Below are positions 46,209 to 55,168 of a DNA stretch of 64,000 nt, piece by piece; position 1 is the stretch's first letter; the number at the start of each line of letters is the position of its first letter. The position numbers and the translations under genes were made by a program. Source of the stretch: JAWKXU01 sp964468045 (GTDB lineage Bacteria > Pseudomonadota > Alphaproteobacteria > Sphingomonadales > Sphingomonadaceae); contig CAYXTO010000009.1 in the NCBI GenBank assembly GCA_964468045.1, forward strand, positions 1 to 64,000, given 5' to 3'. The notes beneath the pieces were generated by a model. The model had not been told where the DNA came from, made no database searches, and saw only the letters and a list, made by a program, of their open reading frames with translations.

Positions 46209-46309
46209 CGCTTCGCCCTAATCCCTTGCGCATGGGACGCAAAACAAAAGTGCCGGCCACGCGATGGAAGCGGGCCGGCACCGTCTGTTCCGGGTCGGAG
46301 GTTGGAAGA

Positions 46310-46945
46310 TCAGCCTTCCGAGCCGCCTTCCGAAGCCTCGCCGCCTTCGGCGCTGGCTTCCGCGTCAGCGCGCTTGAGCGCGGACGGAGCCACGATGGTG
46401 GCGATGGTGAAGTCGCGATCGGTGATCGCGCTTTCCGCGCCGGCCGGCAGCGTGACATGGCTGATATGGATCGAATCGCCGACTTCCTTGCCGGTGACGT
46501 CGATTTCGATTTCCGACGGAATCCTGTCGGCATCGCAGATCAGGTCCAGCTCGTGGCGAACGATGTTGAGCACGCCGCCGCGCTTGAGGCCCGGCGAGGC
46601 TTCTTCGTTCGTGAACACGACGGGAACCTGCACCTCGACCTTGGCGTCCTTGGCCAGGCGAAGGAAATCGACATGGACCGGGCGATCGTTGACCGGGTGG
46701 AAGGCAACATCCTTGGGCAGGGTGCGGACAGTCTTCCCGCCGAGCTCGATCATTACGATCGAGTTCGAGAAGTGCCCGGTGTTGAGCTGGCGCACCAGCT
46801 CCCTTTCTTCCACATGGATTGCCTGCGGTTCTTCCTTGCCGCCGTAGATGACGGCGGGAACACGGCCTTCGCGGCGCAATGCACGGGAGGCTCCCTTGCC
46901 AGCCCGTTCGCGCGCTTCGGCCGGCAGGGTGAGAGCGTCGCTCAT
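46310..46945 (-). CDS. rplY: 50S ribosomal protein L25/general stress protein Ctc
   Basis: 211 residues: an N-terminal L25 5S-rRNA-binding domain (RERAGKGASRALRREGRVPAVIYGG) plus the C-terminal beta domain of long Ctc/TL5 forms (VPVVFTNEEASPGLKRGGVLNIVRHEL). The final ~25 residues are Ala/Glu/Gly-rich and low complexity. Upstream of pth. Confidence 0.96.
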   Translation of the reverse strand: MSDALTLPAEARERAGKGASRALRREGRVPAVIYGGKEEPQAIHVEERELVRQLNTGHFSNSIVMIELGGKTVRTLPKDVAFHPVNDRPVHVDFLRLAKDAKVEVQVPVVFTNEEASPGLKRGGVLNIVRHELDLICDADRIPSEIEIDVTGKEVGDSIHISHVTLPAGAESAITDRDFTIATIVAPSALKRADAEASAEGGEASEGGSEG

Positions 46946-47064
46946 GGTCCTATACCTTTCGAATTGCTTGATGGTCTTCCGCCACGCCTCCAGGGATGAC
47001 CATGACGGAAGGCGCGCCCCTATACAGAACTACCCTGCAATGCAAGCGAATCGCGCGGGAAAGC

Positions 47065-47946
47065 CTATTGGACACGGGTTACCTGCCAGCCTCGCGCCGC
47101 CAGCAGCGCGGGCAGGCCTTCCTCCCCCGCCATATGAGCGGCGCCCGCCGCGACGAAGGGCCGCCTTCCGGAGCGGAGCAGGGCTTCCACCTTGTCAACC
47201 CAGGCACGGTTACGGCCGACCAGCAAGGCTTCGCGCAGCTCCGGGTCGGCCAGCATTCCCTGCCGGGTTTCCCGCGCGATCGATTCCATATCTCCCCTGG
47301 CCCAGAAATCCGCAAGTTCGCGGAATCTGGCGGAAGCTTCGCCGGCTTCATCGACCACTGCCGCGAGGAGGTCTCGCTGGTCCTGCTCCGGCAGGCTGTC
47401 GAATACCCCAAGCTGCACGGCGGTGCCTTCCAGTTCCTCGACGGGGATGGATTTGCGCAGCGCGATCAGGCCCGCATCCACGCCTTCCCCGGAATCCTGC
47501 TCGCGGGCCGCCCGGGCCAGTGTCAGGGCGCCCGCCCAGGTCTTGATGCCGGCGAAATCGCCATCCGAAAGGCCGGCTTTCTTCATCAAGGTTTCGAGCG
47601 CCACTCGCTTTTCCGGGGGAACGCGCCGGGTGAGGGGGAGTTGGCCGGGGGTTTTCGCCAGTCGCTCGAACATCGCGCGCAGTTTCGCCTGATCGCCGAC
47701 GTCCCTCGTCTCGAGCACCAGCAGATCGGCCCCGGAAAGAAGCGCACGCAGGCGCGGCGTGCGCCATTCGCGTTCCTCCGGCAATCGATGGACCGTGCCG
47801 AACAGCCAACCGGTTTCGCCATTGGCGCCGCGCACTTCCCATAGCGCGGGGGTCGCGGGCGGTAGATCGGCACGATCGCCCTGTCCGCAGGCCGCGAGCG
47901 CAAGGCAGAGCAGGGTGGCGAAAGCAATCGCCAGGCGGCGGATCAT
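47065..47946 (-). CDS. TraB/GumN family lipoprotein (paralogue 1)
   Basis: 293 residues. Lipoprotein signal RLAIAFATLLCLALAACG (lipobox LAAC). The TraB/GumN domain has WLFGTVHRLPEEREW near the start, DLLVLETRD in the middle and FVAAGAAHMAGEEGLPALLAARGW at the end; the paired GTVH and GAAHM signatures resemble metal-dependent Tiki-like proteases. It overlaps the second TraB/GumN gene by 4 bp, so they arose by duplication and are co-expressed. Substrate unknown. Confidence 0.88.
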   Translation of the reverse strand: MIRRLAIAFATLLCLALAACGQGDRADLPPATPALWEVRGANGETGWLFGTVHRLPEEREWRTPRLRALLSGADLLVLETRDVGDQAKLRAMFERLAKTPGQLPLTRRVPPEKRVALETLMKKAGLSDGDFAGIKTWAGALTLARAAREQDSGEGVDAGLIALRKSIPVEELEGTAVQLGVFDSLPEQDQRDLLAAVVDEAGEASARFRELADFWARGDMESIARETRQGMLADPELREALLVGRNRAWVDKVEALLRSGRRPFVAAGAAHMAGEEGLPALLAARGWQVTRVQ

Positions 47947-48860
47947 TGGACCCGGGTTACGGTAATGCCGCGCCGGGTGAGCATGGATTGCACGCTTTCA
48001 TCGCCGGCGAGGTGCCCCGCGCCCACCGCCATGAATACGGTGCCTGGCTTGTCGAGCCGCTGGCCGATCCACTCCGCCCAGTTCACGTTGCGCTGGGTCA
48101 GCAGCCTGTCCATCAGAACGGGATCGGTTTCGTCCTCGTTGATCAGCCGCGCCAGCGCGTCGGCGTCGCCTTCGAGCCATCGCGCGATCATCTCGTCCAG
48201 CTTGGCCTTCATGTCCGGCACGCCCTGAACGACCTGGCGCAGATAGAAGAGCTGCGTTTCCATCGGCAGGCTGTCGAACAGGCCAAGCTGATATTGCATG
48301 GTTTCCAGCGCGGCCCGCTGGCGACCTTGCGCGAACTTGACGTCCAGCGTGCTTTCGACCCCGGATTTAGGCGAATAGCCCTGCTGGATCAGGGGCAGCG
48401 TGGACAGCGTCAGCGAGGCGAACCAGGGCTCGAACCGGTCGAAGGATGAAAGCGGCATGCCGAGCTGCGCCAGCGCGGCTTCATACGCGTTGCGGTCGTC
48501 GGGGCCGAGCATGTCCCGCAAGTTCTGCCCTTCCGGCAGCATGGCGAGGCTGGCGACCGCCGAACCGGCGTCGGCGGTGCCCGCAATGTCGATCTCGGTC
48601 ACCAGTTCGTCGGATTTGTCGAGCGCATCCGCGATCGTCTCGTCCATCCACTCGATCGTTTCGGGAAGGGCATGGACCGTGCCGAAGATGTAGATCGTGG
48701 TATCGTCGTCCGCCACCTTCCACAGGGCCGGGCCTGCCCGTTCTTCCGATGCGGCGGGGGGAAGCGCTTCCGAAATCGCGAGCCCCGGCATCGCGCTGCC
48801 GAGGCTCAACGCCGCGCCGATGGCTGCCGCGCGACGAAGTATCTGTTTCAGCCAGTTCAT
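47943..48860 (-). CDS. TraB/GumN family secreted protein (paralogue 2)
   Basis: 305 residues with a Sec signal (KQILRRAAAIGAALSLGSAMPGLA) and no lipobox. The domain has IYIFGTVHALPETIEWMDE, ELVTEIDIAG and VFMAVGAGHLAGDESVQSML, matching its downstream paralogue in order and spacing. ATG 48860 is chosen for the signal peptide; the frame continues upstream antisense to glyQ but is not coding. Divergent from glyQ. Confidence 0.88.
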   Translation of the reverse strand: MNWLKQILRRAAAIGAALSLGSAMPGLAISEALPPAASEERAGPALWKVADDDTTIYIFGTVHALPETIEWMDETIADALDKSDELVTEIDIAGTADAGSAVASLAMLPEGQNLRDMLGPDDRNAYEAALAQLGMPLSSFDRFEPWFASLTLSTLPLIQQGYSPKSGVESTLDVKFAQGRQRAALETMQYQLGLFDSLPMETQLFYLRQVVQGVPDMKAKLDEMIARWLEGDADALARLINEDETDPVLMDRLLTQRNVNWAEWIGQRLDKPGTVFMAVGAGHLAGDESVQSMLTRRGITVTRVQ

Positions 48861-49007
48861 GCGCGCCCTTCTTGCCGCGTAATGCTTGCGTGAGGATGAA
48901 TCGGTGCATCTATGGGGGCTGCGGGGCGGGAAGGGAATAGGTGCCGATGCGCATGGCGGTGCAGTGCGGCATTGACCGGATGGCGGGATTTGGCCATTGC
49001 CCCCGCC

Positions 49008-49922
49008 ATGAACCAGGGCCCGACGCGAAGCTTCCAGGACATGATCCTCACGCTCCACGATTACTGGAGCGGGAAGGGCTGCCTGATCCTGCAACCCTAC
49101 GACATGCGGATGGGGGCGGGCACATTCCATCCGGCGACCACGCTGCGCGCGCTGGGGCCGGAGCCGTGGAACGCCGCCTATGTCCAGCCCTCGCGCCGCC
49201 CGACCGACGGCCGCTATGGGGAAAACCCCAACCGGCTGCAGCATTATTACCAGTATCAGGTGATCCTGAAGCCGAACCCGCCGAACCTGCAGGAGCTCTA
49301 TCTCGAAAGCCTCGCCGCGATCGGGGTCGATCCGCTGGCGCATGACATCCGCTTCGTGGAGGATGACTGGGAATCGCCCACGCTGGGCGCCTGGGGGCTG
49401 GGCTGGGAAGTCTGGTGCGACGGGATGGAAGTCACCCAGTTCACCTATTTCCAGCAGGTCGGCGGGTTTGACTGCAAGCCGGTTGCAGGCGAACTGACCT
49501 ATGGGCTGGAGCGGCTCGCCATGTATATCCAGGGCAAGGACCGGGTCTATGACCTGGCCTTCAACGATCCGGATGGCCCCTTGGGGGGCGTCACCTATGG
49601 CGATGTGTTCCTGGAGAACGAGCGGGAGCATTCGAAGTACAATTTCGAGATCGCCGACACCGACCAGCTATTCAGGGGCTTCCAGCATGCCGAGGCGGAA
49701 TGCAGGCGCTGCATCGATGCCTGCGTCCCGCTGGCCGCCTACGACCAGGCGATCGAGGCGAGCCATCTGTTCAACCTGCTGCAGGCCCGCGGTGTGATCA
49801 GCGTGCAGGAACGGGCGAGCTATATCGGCCGCGTGCGGGACCTCGCCAAGGGATCGTGCCAGGCCTGGATCGAAAAGAACGAAGCCCAGTGGGGCGAGAA
49901 ATTCCCAGGATGGACGGTATGA
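49008..49922 (+). CDS. glyQ: Glycyl-tRNA synthetase alpha subunit
   Basis: 304 residues. Catalytic subunit of the alpha2beta2 class II enzyme charging tRNA-Gly. Starts TRSFQDMILTLHDYWSGKGC and contains YDMRMGAGTFHPATTLRALG, VQPSRRPTDGRYGENPNRLQ and GWEVWCDGMEVTQFTYFQQ, all typical. The ATG at 49008 matches the family N terminus. glyS follows after a 93-bp gap filled by a palindromic repeat. Confidence 0.98.
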   Translation: MNQGPTRSFQDMILTLHDYWSGKGCLILQPYDMRMGAGTFHPATTLRALGPEPWNAAYVQPSRRPTDGRYGENPNRLQHYYQYQVILKPNPPNLQELYLESLAAIGVDPLAHDIRFVEDDWESPTLGAWGLGWEVWCDGMEVTQFTYFQQVGGFDCKPVAGELTYGLERLAMYIQGKDRVYDLAFNDPDGPLGGVTYGDVFLENEREHSKYNFEIADTDQLFRGFQHAEAECRRCIDACVPLAAYDQAIEASHLFNLLQARGVISVQERASYIGRVRDLAKGSCQAWIEKNEAQWGEKFPGWTV

Positions 49923-49943
49923 GCATTAATGCCAATCTCGTCA

Positions 49944-50001
49944 TCCCAGCGAAGGCTGGGATCTCATGCTGCGGGGCACAAGGTCCCAGCCTTCGCTGGG
50001 A
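49944..50001. repeat. REP-like palindromic repeat between glyQ and glyS
   Basis: Two hairpins, TCCCAGC-GAAG-GCTGGGA (49944-49961) and TCCCAGC-CTTC-GCTGGGA (49984-50001), are also inverted copies of each other. They fill most of the glyQ-glyS gap. This is the TCATCCCAGCGAA-type dispersed repeat of sphingomonads. Confidence 0.75.
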
Positions 50002-50015
50002 CTACGGAGAAAATC

Positions 50016-52367
50016 ATGACTGATTTTCTCCTTGAGCTGCGCAGCGAGGAAATCCCGGCGCGGATGCAGGCCGGCGCGCGCGCCGATCTGGAGCGGCTGT
50101 TCCGCGAGCAATTGACCGCCGCCGGCGTTGCGCCCGGCGAAATCACCGTGTGGTCCACGCCACGCCGCCTTGCGCTGATCGCACGCGGCCTGCCGCAGGA
50201 GACAGAAGCGGTGCGCGAGGAGACCAAGGGTCCCCGCAGCTCCGCCCCGCCGCAGGCGCTGGAAGGTTTCCTGCGCAAGACCGGGCTGACGCAGGATCGG
50301 CTTGAGGAACGCGACGGCGTTTATTACGCGATTGTCGAAAAGCCGGGCCGCGCGGTGAAGGACGTGCTGGCCGAAGCCATTCCGGCCATCATTCGCGCCT
50401 TCCCCTGGCCCAAGTCGATGCGCTGGGGCACGGCCTCGATCAGCACGGAAAGCCTGCGCTGGGTGCGCCCGCTGTCCGGCATCGTCGCCATTTTCGGGGA
50501 AGAGCTGGTCGAATGCGAAGCGGGAGGCGTCGCTTCCGGCTACGCCACGCTGGGCCACCGCTTCCATCATCCGGGTGAAATCACCATCGGCGGAGCGGAC
50601 GACTACCGGGAAAAGCTGCGCGCCTGCCATGTGATCGTCGACCATGCGGAACGGGAAGGGCTGATCCGCTCCGGCGCGGCGGAGGCCGCACGGGCCGCCG
50701 GGCTGCAACTGGTCGAGGATGAAGGCCTCGTGGTGGAAAACGCCGGCCTGACCGAATGGCCGGTGCCGCTGCTGGGCCGCTTCGATCCCGAATTTCTTGA
50801 GGTACCGCCTGAAGTCATCCAGTTAACCGCGCGAACCAACCAGAAATATTTCATCTGTCGCGATAGTGGTGGGAAACTCGCGGATGCCTTCATCTGCACC
50901 GCCAATATCGTTGCGGCGGACGGTGGCGCGGCCATTATCGCGGGCAATCGCAAGGTGCTGGCCGCGCGGCTTTCCGACGCGCGCTTCTTCTGGGAGCAGG
51001 ACCGCAAGACCCCGCTGGCCGAGCAGGCGAAGAAGCTGGAGCGGATCACCTTCCACGAGAAGCTCGGCACCGTGGCCGACAAGGTGGAGCGCGTGGCGAA
51101 GCTGGCGAGATGGCTGGTGGAGGAAGGGATCGTAAAGCCCTCTCCCCTTCAGGGGAGAGGGTTGGGAGAGGGGCCATCGCGTAACCTTCCCGAAAGCCCC
51201 CTCACCCCGACCCTCTCCCCTGAAGGGGAGAGGGAGGTTTTGGCCGATCAGGCCGAACTGGCCGCGCGTCTGTGCAAGGCCGATCTCGTGACCGAGATGG
51301 TTGGGGAATTCCCCGAACTGCAAGGGCTGATGGGCAGCTATTACGCCCGCGCAGAAGGCCTGCCGGATGCGGTGGCCGATGCGATCCGCGATCACTACAA
51401 GCCGGTCGGACAGGGCGATGAAGTGCCGACCGCGCCGGTGACGGTGGCTGTCAGCCTTGCAGACAAAATCGACACCCTCACCAATTTCTTCTGGATTGAC
51501 GAGCGACCCACAGGTTCGAAGGATCCGTTTGCCTTGAGGCGGGCGGCGATTTCAATCATCGCCCTCCTGTTGACCAACAAACTGCGCCTCGACCTCATAA
51601 CATTGGTGATGCGGGGAGTTCGATCGTGGATTGAAGAACCTCTTGATCTCGTTGCATTACAAACGAAGCCACTGAACCGCGAGCGGATCGTTAATGCACC
51701 TGAACATCCCGATTACAAGAATATATGCGATCGCCTGTTTGAAGTCGAAGCGGCAGTCGCTGCATTTCTGGTCGACCGCCTCAAGATCCAACAGCGCGAG
51801 GCGGGCGTCCGTCACGATCTGATCGACGCGGTGTTCGCTGCCAAGAACAAGAATGGCGGCGGGGAGGACGATCTGGTCCGCCTGCTGGCGCGCGTTCATG
51901 CGCTCCAGGCCTTTGTCGGCACCGAGGACGGGGCGAACCTGCTCGCGGGATACAAGCGGGCGGCCAATATCCTCAAGAAGGAAGGCTGGGAGGGCAAGGG
52001 CCTGCTCGAGCCCCATACCGGCGAGGAAGACCCGCTGGCGCTGGTCGATGATCCCGACATGAAGGAAGTCGTCGCGGCGCGGCTCGAAGCGAAGAAAACG
52101 CTGTCCTACACGCCCGAAGCTGCGGAAAAGTCATTGATCAACGCGCTCGAATCTGCCCGGCCCAGGGCGAGCGCGGCAATTGATGCGGAGGATTTCGCAG
52201 GCGCGATGGCGGCGCTGGCGTCCCTGCGCGTCCCGATCGATGCTTTCTTCGACCAGGTCACGGTGAATGATCCCGATCCCGCAAAACGTGAAGCGCGCCT
52301 CGCGCTGCTTGATCAGTTCCGTGCTGCAGTGCACAATGTTGCTGACTTCTCGAGGATCGAAGGTTAG
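50016..52367 (+). CDS. glyS: Glycyl-tRNA synthetase beta subunit, with in-frame repeat insertion
   Basis: 783 residues, long for the family (~690-750). It starts MTDFLLELRSEEIPARMQ. Conserved blocks include RPLSGIVAIFGEELV, TARTNQKYFICRDSGG, the HD-like KLGTVADKVERV and AELAARLCKADLVTEMVGEFPELQG, and C-terminal LLDQFRAAVHNVADFSRIEG. An insertion of ~33 residues at ~374-406 (PSPLQGRGLGEG...LTPTLSPEGERE) is encoded by a palindromic element. The region 51470-51760 is AT-richer than its surroundings. The frame is open throughout, so the protein is probably functional. ppdK follows. Confidence 0.95.
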   Translation: MTDFLLELRSEEIPARMQAGARADLERLFREQLTAAGVAPGEITVWSTPRRLALIARGLPQETEAVREETKGPRSSAPPQALEGFLRKTGLTQDRLEERDGVYYAIVEKPGRAVKDVLAEAIPAIIRAFPWPKSMRWGTASISTESLRWVRPLSGIVAIFGEELVECEAGGVASGYATLGHRFHHPGEITIGGADDYREKLRACHVIVDHAEREGLIRSGAAEAARAAGLQLVEDEGLVVENAGLTEWPVPLLGRFDPEFLEVPPEVIQLTARTNQKYFICRDSGGKLADAFICTANIVAADGGAAIIAGNRKVLAARLSDARFFWEQDRKTPLAEQAKKLERITFHEKLGTVADKVERVAKLARWLVEEGIVKPSPLQGRGLGEGPSRNLPESPLTPTLSPEGEREVLADQAELAARLCKADLVTEMVGEFPELQGLMGSYYARAEGLPDAVADAIRDHYKPVGQGDEVPTAPVTVAVSLADKIDTLTNFFWIDERPTGSKDPFALRRAAISIIALLLTNKLRLDLITLVMRGVRSWIEEPLDLVALQTKPLNRERIVNAPEHPDYKNICDRLFEVEAAVAAFLVDRLKIQQREAGVRHDLIDAVFAAKNKNGGGEDDLVRLLARVHALQAFVGTEDGANLLAGYKRAANILKKEGWEGKGLLEPHTGEEDPLALVDDPDMKEVVAARLEAKKTLSYTPEAAEKSLINALESARPRASAAIDAEDFAGAMAALASLRVPIDAFFDQVTVNDPDPAKREARLALLDQFRAAVHNVADFSRIEG
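51138..51234. repeat. Palindromic repeat inserted within glyS
   Basis: 97 bp with outward-matching arms: CCCTCTCCCCTTCAGGGG at the left, CCCTCTCCCCTGAAGGGG at the right, each itself a hairpin. A translated intragenic palindromic element that keeps the glyS frame. Confidence 0.85.
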
Positions 52368-52495
52368 AAGGTCACAGAATCTCACACCATCTGACGGATC
52401 AATAAATACATATATTCAAATGGTTGTGTCACGTTCGCAGGGTTGGCACCAATTCACTTTTGCCGCCTTTTGCGTCAACTAGAAGGACTGCGAGA

Positions 52496-55168
52496 ATGAG
52501 CAAGACGGTCTATACGTTCGGCGGCGGAGCATCCCAGCAGGATCCCCGTGCCCGCGACAAGACCGTGGTCGGCGGCAAGGGCGCCAATCTTGCGGAGATG
52601 GCTTCCATCGGCCTGCCCGTGCCGCCCGGCTTCACCATCACCACCGAGGTATGCACCAGCTATCTGGCCGATGGCGGCTTTGACGACGGGCTGCGCGATG
52701 CGGTCGCCGCCGCGCTGACCCATATCGAAGGCGTGGTCGGCAAGCGTTTCGGCAATCCGGCCGATCCGCTGCTGGTTTCGGTCCGCTCCGGCGCCCGGGT
52801 TTCCATGCCCGGCATGATGGATACGGTGCTCAATCTGGGCCTCAATGATGAGACGGTGCAGGGCTTGGCGGCGACATCGGGCGATGAACGCTTCGCCTGG
52901 GATTCCTATCGCCGCTTCATCCAGATGTATTCCGATGTCGTGCTGGGCCTCGATCACGGCCTGTTCGAGGAAGCGCTGGAAATCGCCAAGGAAGACAATG
53001 GCTTTCTCGCCGATGTCGAAATGGGCGCAGAGCATTGGAAGGCGCTGGTGGCGGAATACAAATCCATTGCCCAGCAGGAACTGGGCAAGCCGTTCCCGCA
53101 GGATGTGCATGAGCAGCTTTGGGGCGCGATCGGCGCGGTGTTCGACAGCTGGGATTCCGACCGGGCCAAGGTCTACCGCCGCTTGAACGACATTCCGGGC
53201 GACTGGGGCACGGCGGTCAATGTGCAGGCGATGGTGTTCGGCAACATGGGCGATACCAGCGCCACCGGCGTGGCCTTCACCCGCGACCCGGCCAATGGCG
53301 AGAAGGCCTATTTCGGTGAATGGCTGGTCAATGCACAGGGCGAGGATGTGGTCGCCGGGATCCGCACGCCGCAATATCTCACCAGGGCGGCGAAGGAGGC
53401 TGCCGGCGCCAAGCAGCCGAGCATGGAAGAAGCCATGCCGGAAGCCTATGCCGAGCTAGCCGACGTGTTCGAATTGCTGGAGCGGCATTACCGCGACATG
53501 CAGGATATCGAATTCACGGTCGAACGCGGCAAGCTGTGGATGCTTCAGACCCGCAGCGGCAAGCGGACGGCCAAGGCCGCGCTCAAGATGGCGGTGGACA
53601 TGGTGGCCGAAGGCTTGATCGATGAGGAAACCGCCATTCTGCGCGTCGATCCGATGGCGCTGGACCAGTTGCTCCACCCCACGCTCGATCCCCATGCGCC
53701 GCGCGATGTGCTGACCAGAGGTTTGCCCGCCTCGCCGGGCGCGGCCTCGGGCGCGATCGTGCTGGAGGCGGATATTGCCGAGCAGCGCGCCGCACGGGGC
53801 GAAAACGTCATTCTGGTGCGGGTCGAGACCAGCCCGGAGGACATTCACGGGATGCATGCCGCCAAGGGCGTTCTCACCGCGCGCGGCGGCATGACCAGCC
53901 ACGCGGCCGTGGTGGCGCGGGGCATGGGCCGCCCCTGCGTTTCCGGCGCTTCGCAAGTCTCGATAGACCTCAAGGCCCGCACCTTGCGCGTGGGGCAGCG
54001 TCAGCTGAAGGAAGGCGATCTCATCACCCTGGACGGCTCCAAGGGCGAGGTGATGGCCGGTGAGGTGCCGGTGGTGGAACCGGAACTGGCCGGCGATTTC
54101 GCCCATCTGATGGAATGGGCCGACCGCTACCGGCGGATGAAGGTCCGGACCAATGCCGAAACGCCGGAGGATTGCCGCAAGGCACGGCAATTCGGCGCGG
54201 AAGGCATCGGATTGTGCCGCACCGAGCACATGTTCTTCGATGAAAGCCGGATCACCTCCGTGCGGCAGATGATCCTGGCCGATGACGAGCAGGGCCGCCG
54301 GGCCGCCCTGGCCAAGCTGCTGCCGGAGCAGCGCGCGGATTTCCATGCGATCTTCGAAGTCATGACCGGGCTGCCGGTGACGATCCGCCTGCTGGATCCG
54401 CCGCTCCACGAATTCCTGCCGCATGGCGATGCGGAATTCGAGGAACTGGCCGATGTGACCGGCCTTGGCGTGGATCACCTCAAGCGCCGGGCAGGGGAAC
54501 TGCACGAGTTCAACCCGATGCTGGGCCATCGCGGTTGCCGTCTCGGCATCACCTATCCCGAGATCTACGAGATGCAGGTCCGCGCGATCTTCGAGGCGGC
54601 CTGCGACGTGGCCGCCGCCTCCGGCAATTCACCCATTCCCGAGGTGATGATCCCGCTGGTCGCGACCCGGCGCGAGCTGGCGATCCTCAAGCAATTGGTG
54701 GACCGGGTTGCCGCGGAGATCTTCCGGGAGAAGGACCGCACGCTCGAATATCTGGTCGGCACGATGATCGAGCTTCCGCGTGCCGCGCTGATGGCTGGCG
54801 AGATCGCGGAGGAAGCGGCGTTCTTCTCCTTCGGCACCAACGATTTGACGCAGACCACGCTGGGCGTCAGCCGGGACGATGCGGGCCGGTTCCTGGTTCA
54901 ATATGTCGAAAAGGGCATTTTCCCGCGCGATCCCTTCGTCAGCCTCGACATCGAGGGCGTCGGGCAGCTGGTCGCACTGGGCGCGGAGCGCGGGCGCGCT
55001 ACCCGGCCGGCGCTGAAGCTGGGCATCTGCGGCGAACATGGCGGCGATCCGGCCAGCATCGCCTTTTGCGAGGAGCAGCGCCTGGATTATGTCAGCGCAT
55101 CGCCCTATCGCGTGCCGATTGCGCGATTGGCGACGGCGCAGGCGGCCTTGCGGGCAAAGGACGGTTAG
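52496..55168 (+). CDS. ppdK: Pyruvate, phosphate dikinase
   Basis: 890 residues. Interconverts pyruvate + ATP + Pi and PEP + AMP + PPi. N-terminal ATP-binding domain KTVVGGKGANLAEMASIGLPVPPGF. Phosphohistidine domain GGMTSHAAVVARGMGRPCVSG (His ~470), then the PEP/pyruvate TIM barrel with GIGLCRTEHMFF and FFSFGTNDLTQTTLG, and Cys in ICGEHGGD. ATG 52496 has AAGGA 10 bases upstream and the usual MSKTVYTFGGG start. It follows glyS by 128 bp of AT-rich spacer. Confidence 0.97.
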   Translation: MSKTVYTFGGGASQQDPRARDKTVVGGKGANLAEMASIGLPVPPGFTITTEVCTSYLADGGFDDGLRDAVAAALTHIEGVVGKRFGNPADPLLVSVRSGARVSMPGMMDTVLNLGLNDETVQGLAATSGDERFAWDSYRRFIQMYSDVVLGLDHGLFEEALEIAKEDNGFLADVEMGAEHWKALVAEYKSIAQQELGKPFPQDVHEQLWGAIGAVFDSWDSDRAKVYRRLNDIPGDWGTAVNVQAMVFGNMGDTSATGVAFTRDPANGEKAYFGEWLVNAQGEDVVAGIRTPQYLTRAAKEAAGAKQPSMEEAMPEAYAELADVFELLERHYRDMQDIEFTVERGKLWMLQTRSGKRTAKAALKMAVDMVAEGLIDEETAILRVDPMALDQLLHPTLDPHAPRDVLTRGLPASPGAASGAIVLEADIAEQRAARGENVILVRVETSPEDIHGMHAAKGVLTARGGMTSHAAVVARGMGRPCVSGASQVSIDLKARTLRVGQRQLKEGDLITLDGSKGEVMAGEVPVVEPELAGDFAHLMEWADRYRRMKVRTNAETPEDCRKARQFGAEGIGLCRTEHMFFDESRITSVRQMILADDEQGRRAALAKLLPEQRADFHAIFEVMTGLPVTIRLLDPPLHEFLPHGDAEFEELADVTGLGVDHLKRRAGELHEFNPMLGHRGCRLGITYPEIYEMQVRAIFEAACDVAAASGNSPIPEVMIPLVATRRELAILKQLVDRVAAEIFREKDRTLEYLVGTMIELPRAALMAGEIAEEAAFFSFGTNDLTQTTLGVSRDDAGRFLVQYVEKGIFPRDPFVSLDIEGVGQLVALGAERGRATRPALKLGICGEHGGDPASIAFCEEQRLDYVSASPYRVPIARLATAQAALRAKDG

